Origin: an uncultured Bacteroides sp.
GTDB lineage: Bacteria; Bacteroidota; Bacteroidia; Bacteroidales; Bacteroidaceae
Assembly: GCA_900544075.1 (NCBI GenBank)
Contig: UQTJ01000035.1
Span: 1 to 30,172, forward strand
Reading direction: 5' to 3'
DNA: 30,172 nucleotides
Position 1 is the stretch's first letter. The number at the start of each line of letters is the position of its first letter. The position numbers and the translations under genes were made by a program. The notes below the pieces were generated by a model, which had not been told where the DNA came from, did no database searches, and saw only the letters and a program-made list of their open reading frames with translations. This document shows, piece by piece, positions 30,119 to 30,172 of this stretch.

Positions 30119-30172
30119 CATCCGCAATCGAAAATAAAACGGTTGCTAAACAAAAAAGAAGTTCTTTGAAAG
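30119..30172 (+). other. putative rRNA leader with boxA-like sequence
   Basis: The last bases, AAGTTCTTTGAAAG (30159-30172), resemble the boxA-type antitermination sequence found just upstream of 16S rRNA in Bacteroidetes. The 16S gene would begin beyond the window edge. No coding sequence starts here. Confidence 0.6.

Larger units (their letters stand above)
29536..30172 (+). other. 637-bp region between the PFL gene and the window end
   Basis: This stretch holds three hairpins (29539-29650), the 22-bp array (29736-29845), an AT-rich upstream region (29846-30088) and the putative rRNA promoter and leader. No protein gene is supported in it. Confidence 0.7.

Overview
This window is almost certainly from a member of the Bacteroidales, probably a Bacteroides/Phocaeicola-type gut organism. 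Many genes are preceded by the Bacteroidetes promoter pair (TTG, about 19-20 bp, TAnnTTTG) instead of -35/-10 boxes, most starts lack a strong Shine-Dalgarno sequence, and most gene products are standard Bacteroidales housekeeping proteins. Genus is an inference; no rRNA gene lies inside the window to settle it.

Layout. 1-49 is the 5' part of a tRNA-Glu on the minus strand with its promoter. 295-1659 (-) is a stand-alone TrpB2-type tryptophan synthase beta chain. 1892-4431 (+) is a two-gene Trk/Ktr potassium uptake operon (membrane subunit, then RCK regulatory subunit). 4702-5727 (-) is the lytic transglycosylase MltG. 5825-7641 (-) is grpE-dnaJ. 7930-9552 (+) is an ABC-F protein whose second ATPase domain is degenerate. 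9865-14399 (-) is a five-gene run: phoH, purC, ubiE/menG, aroE and an alpha/beta hydrolase. 14504-15404 (-) is a lysine exporter of the LysO family split into two overlapping genes behind a long structured leader. 15795-20658 (+) is a membrane/envelope run: ECF-type S component, tatA, tatC, an M23 peptidase and a C69 dipeptidase. 20716-22372 (-) is a two-gene restriction-modification cassette, the only clearly accessory part. 22570-25158 (-) is clpB. 25419-29535 (+) holds an unrecognised small protein, a LysR regulator, mazG, an ACT-domain protein and a PFL/DUF711 protein. The window ends in what looks like the promoter and leader of an rRNA operon reading out of the window.

The most unusual signal is non-coding. 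Three intergenic stretches (4447-4661, 9701-9776, 29736-29845) each contain arrays with the same 22-bp period, built from 11-bp halves, but with unrelated core words: TTAAA and TGAACG/CGTTCA in the first, GACAnnTGTC in the second, ACACGnnCGTGT in the third. In the second and third, the centres of four successive palindromes are exactly 22 bp apart. Two of the arrays lie between convergent genes and the third lies between a terminator cluster and the rRNA promoter. This suggests a common class of helically phased intergenic element that diverges in sequence but keeps its geometry. I do not recognise it as a named element.

Other points of note are a near-identical initially transcribed region shared by the tRNA-Glu and putative rRNA promoters, a GC-rich hairpin between purC and ubiE, and a candidate operator and nuclease-like fold associated with the 193-residue protein at 25419.
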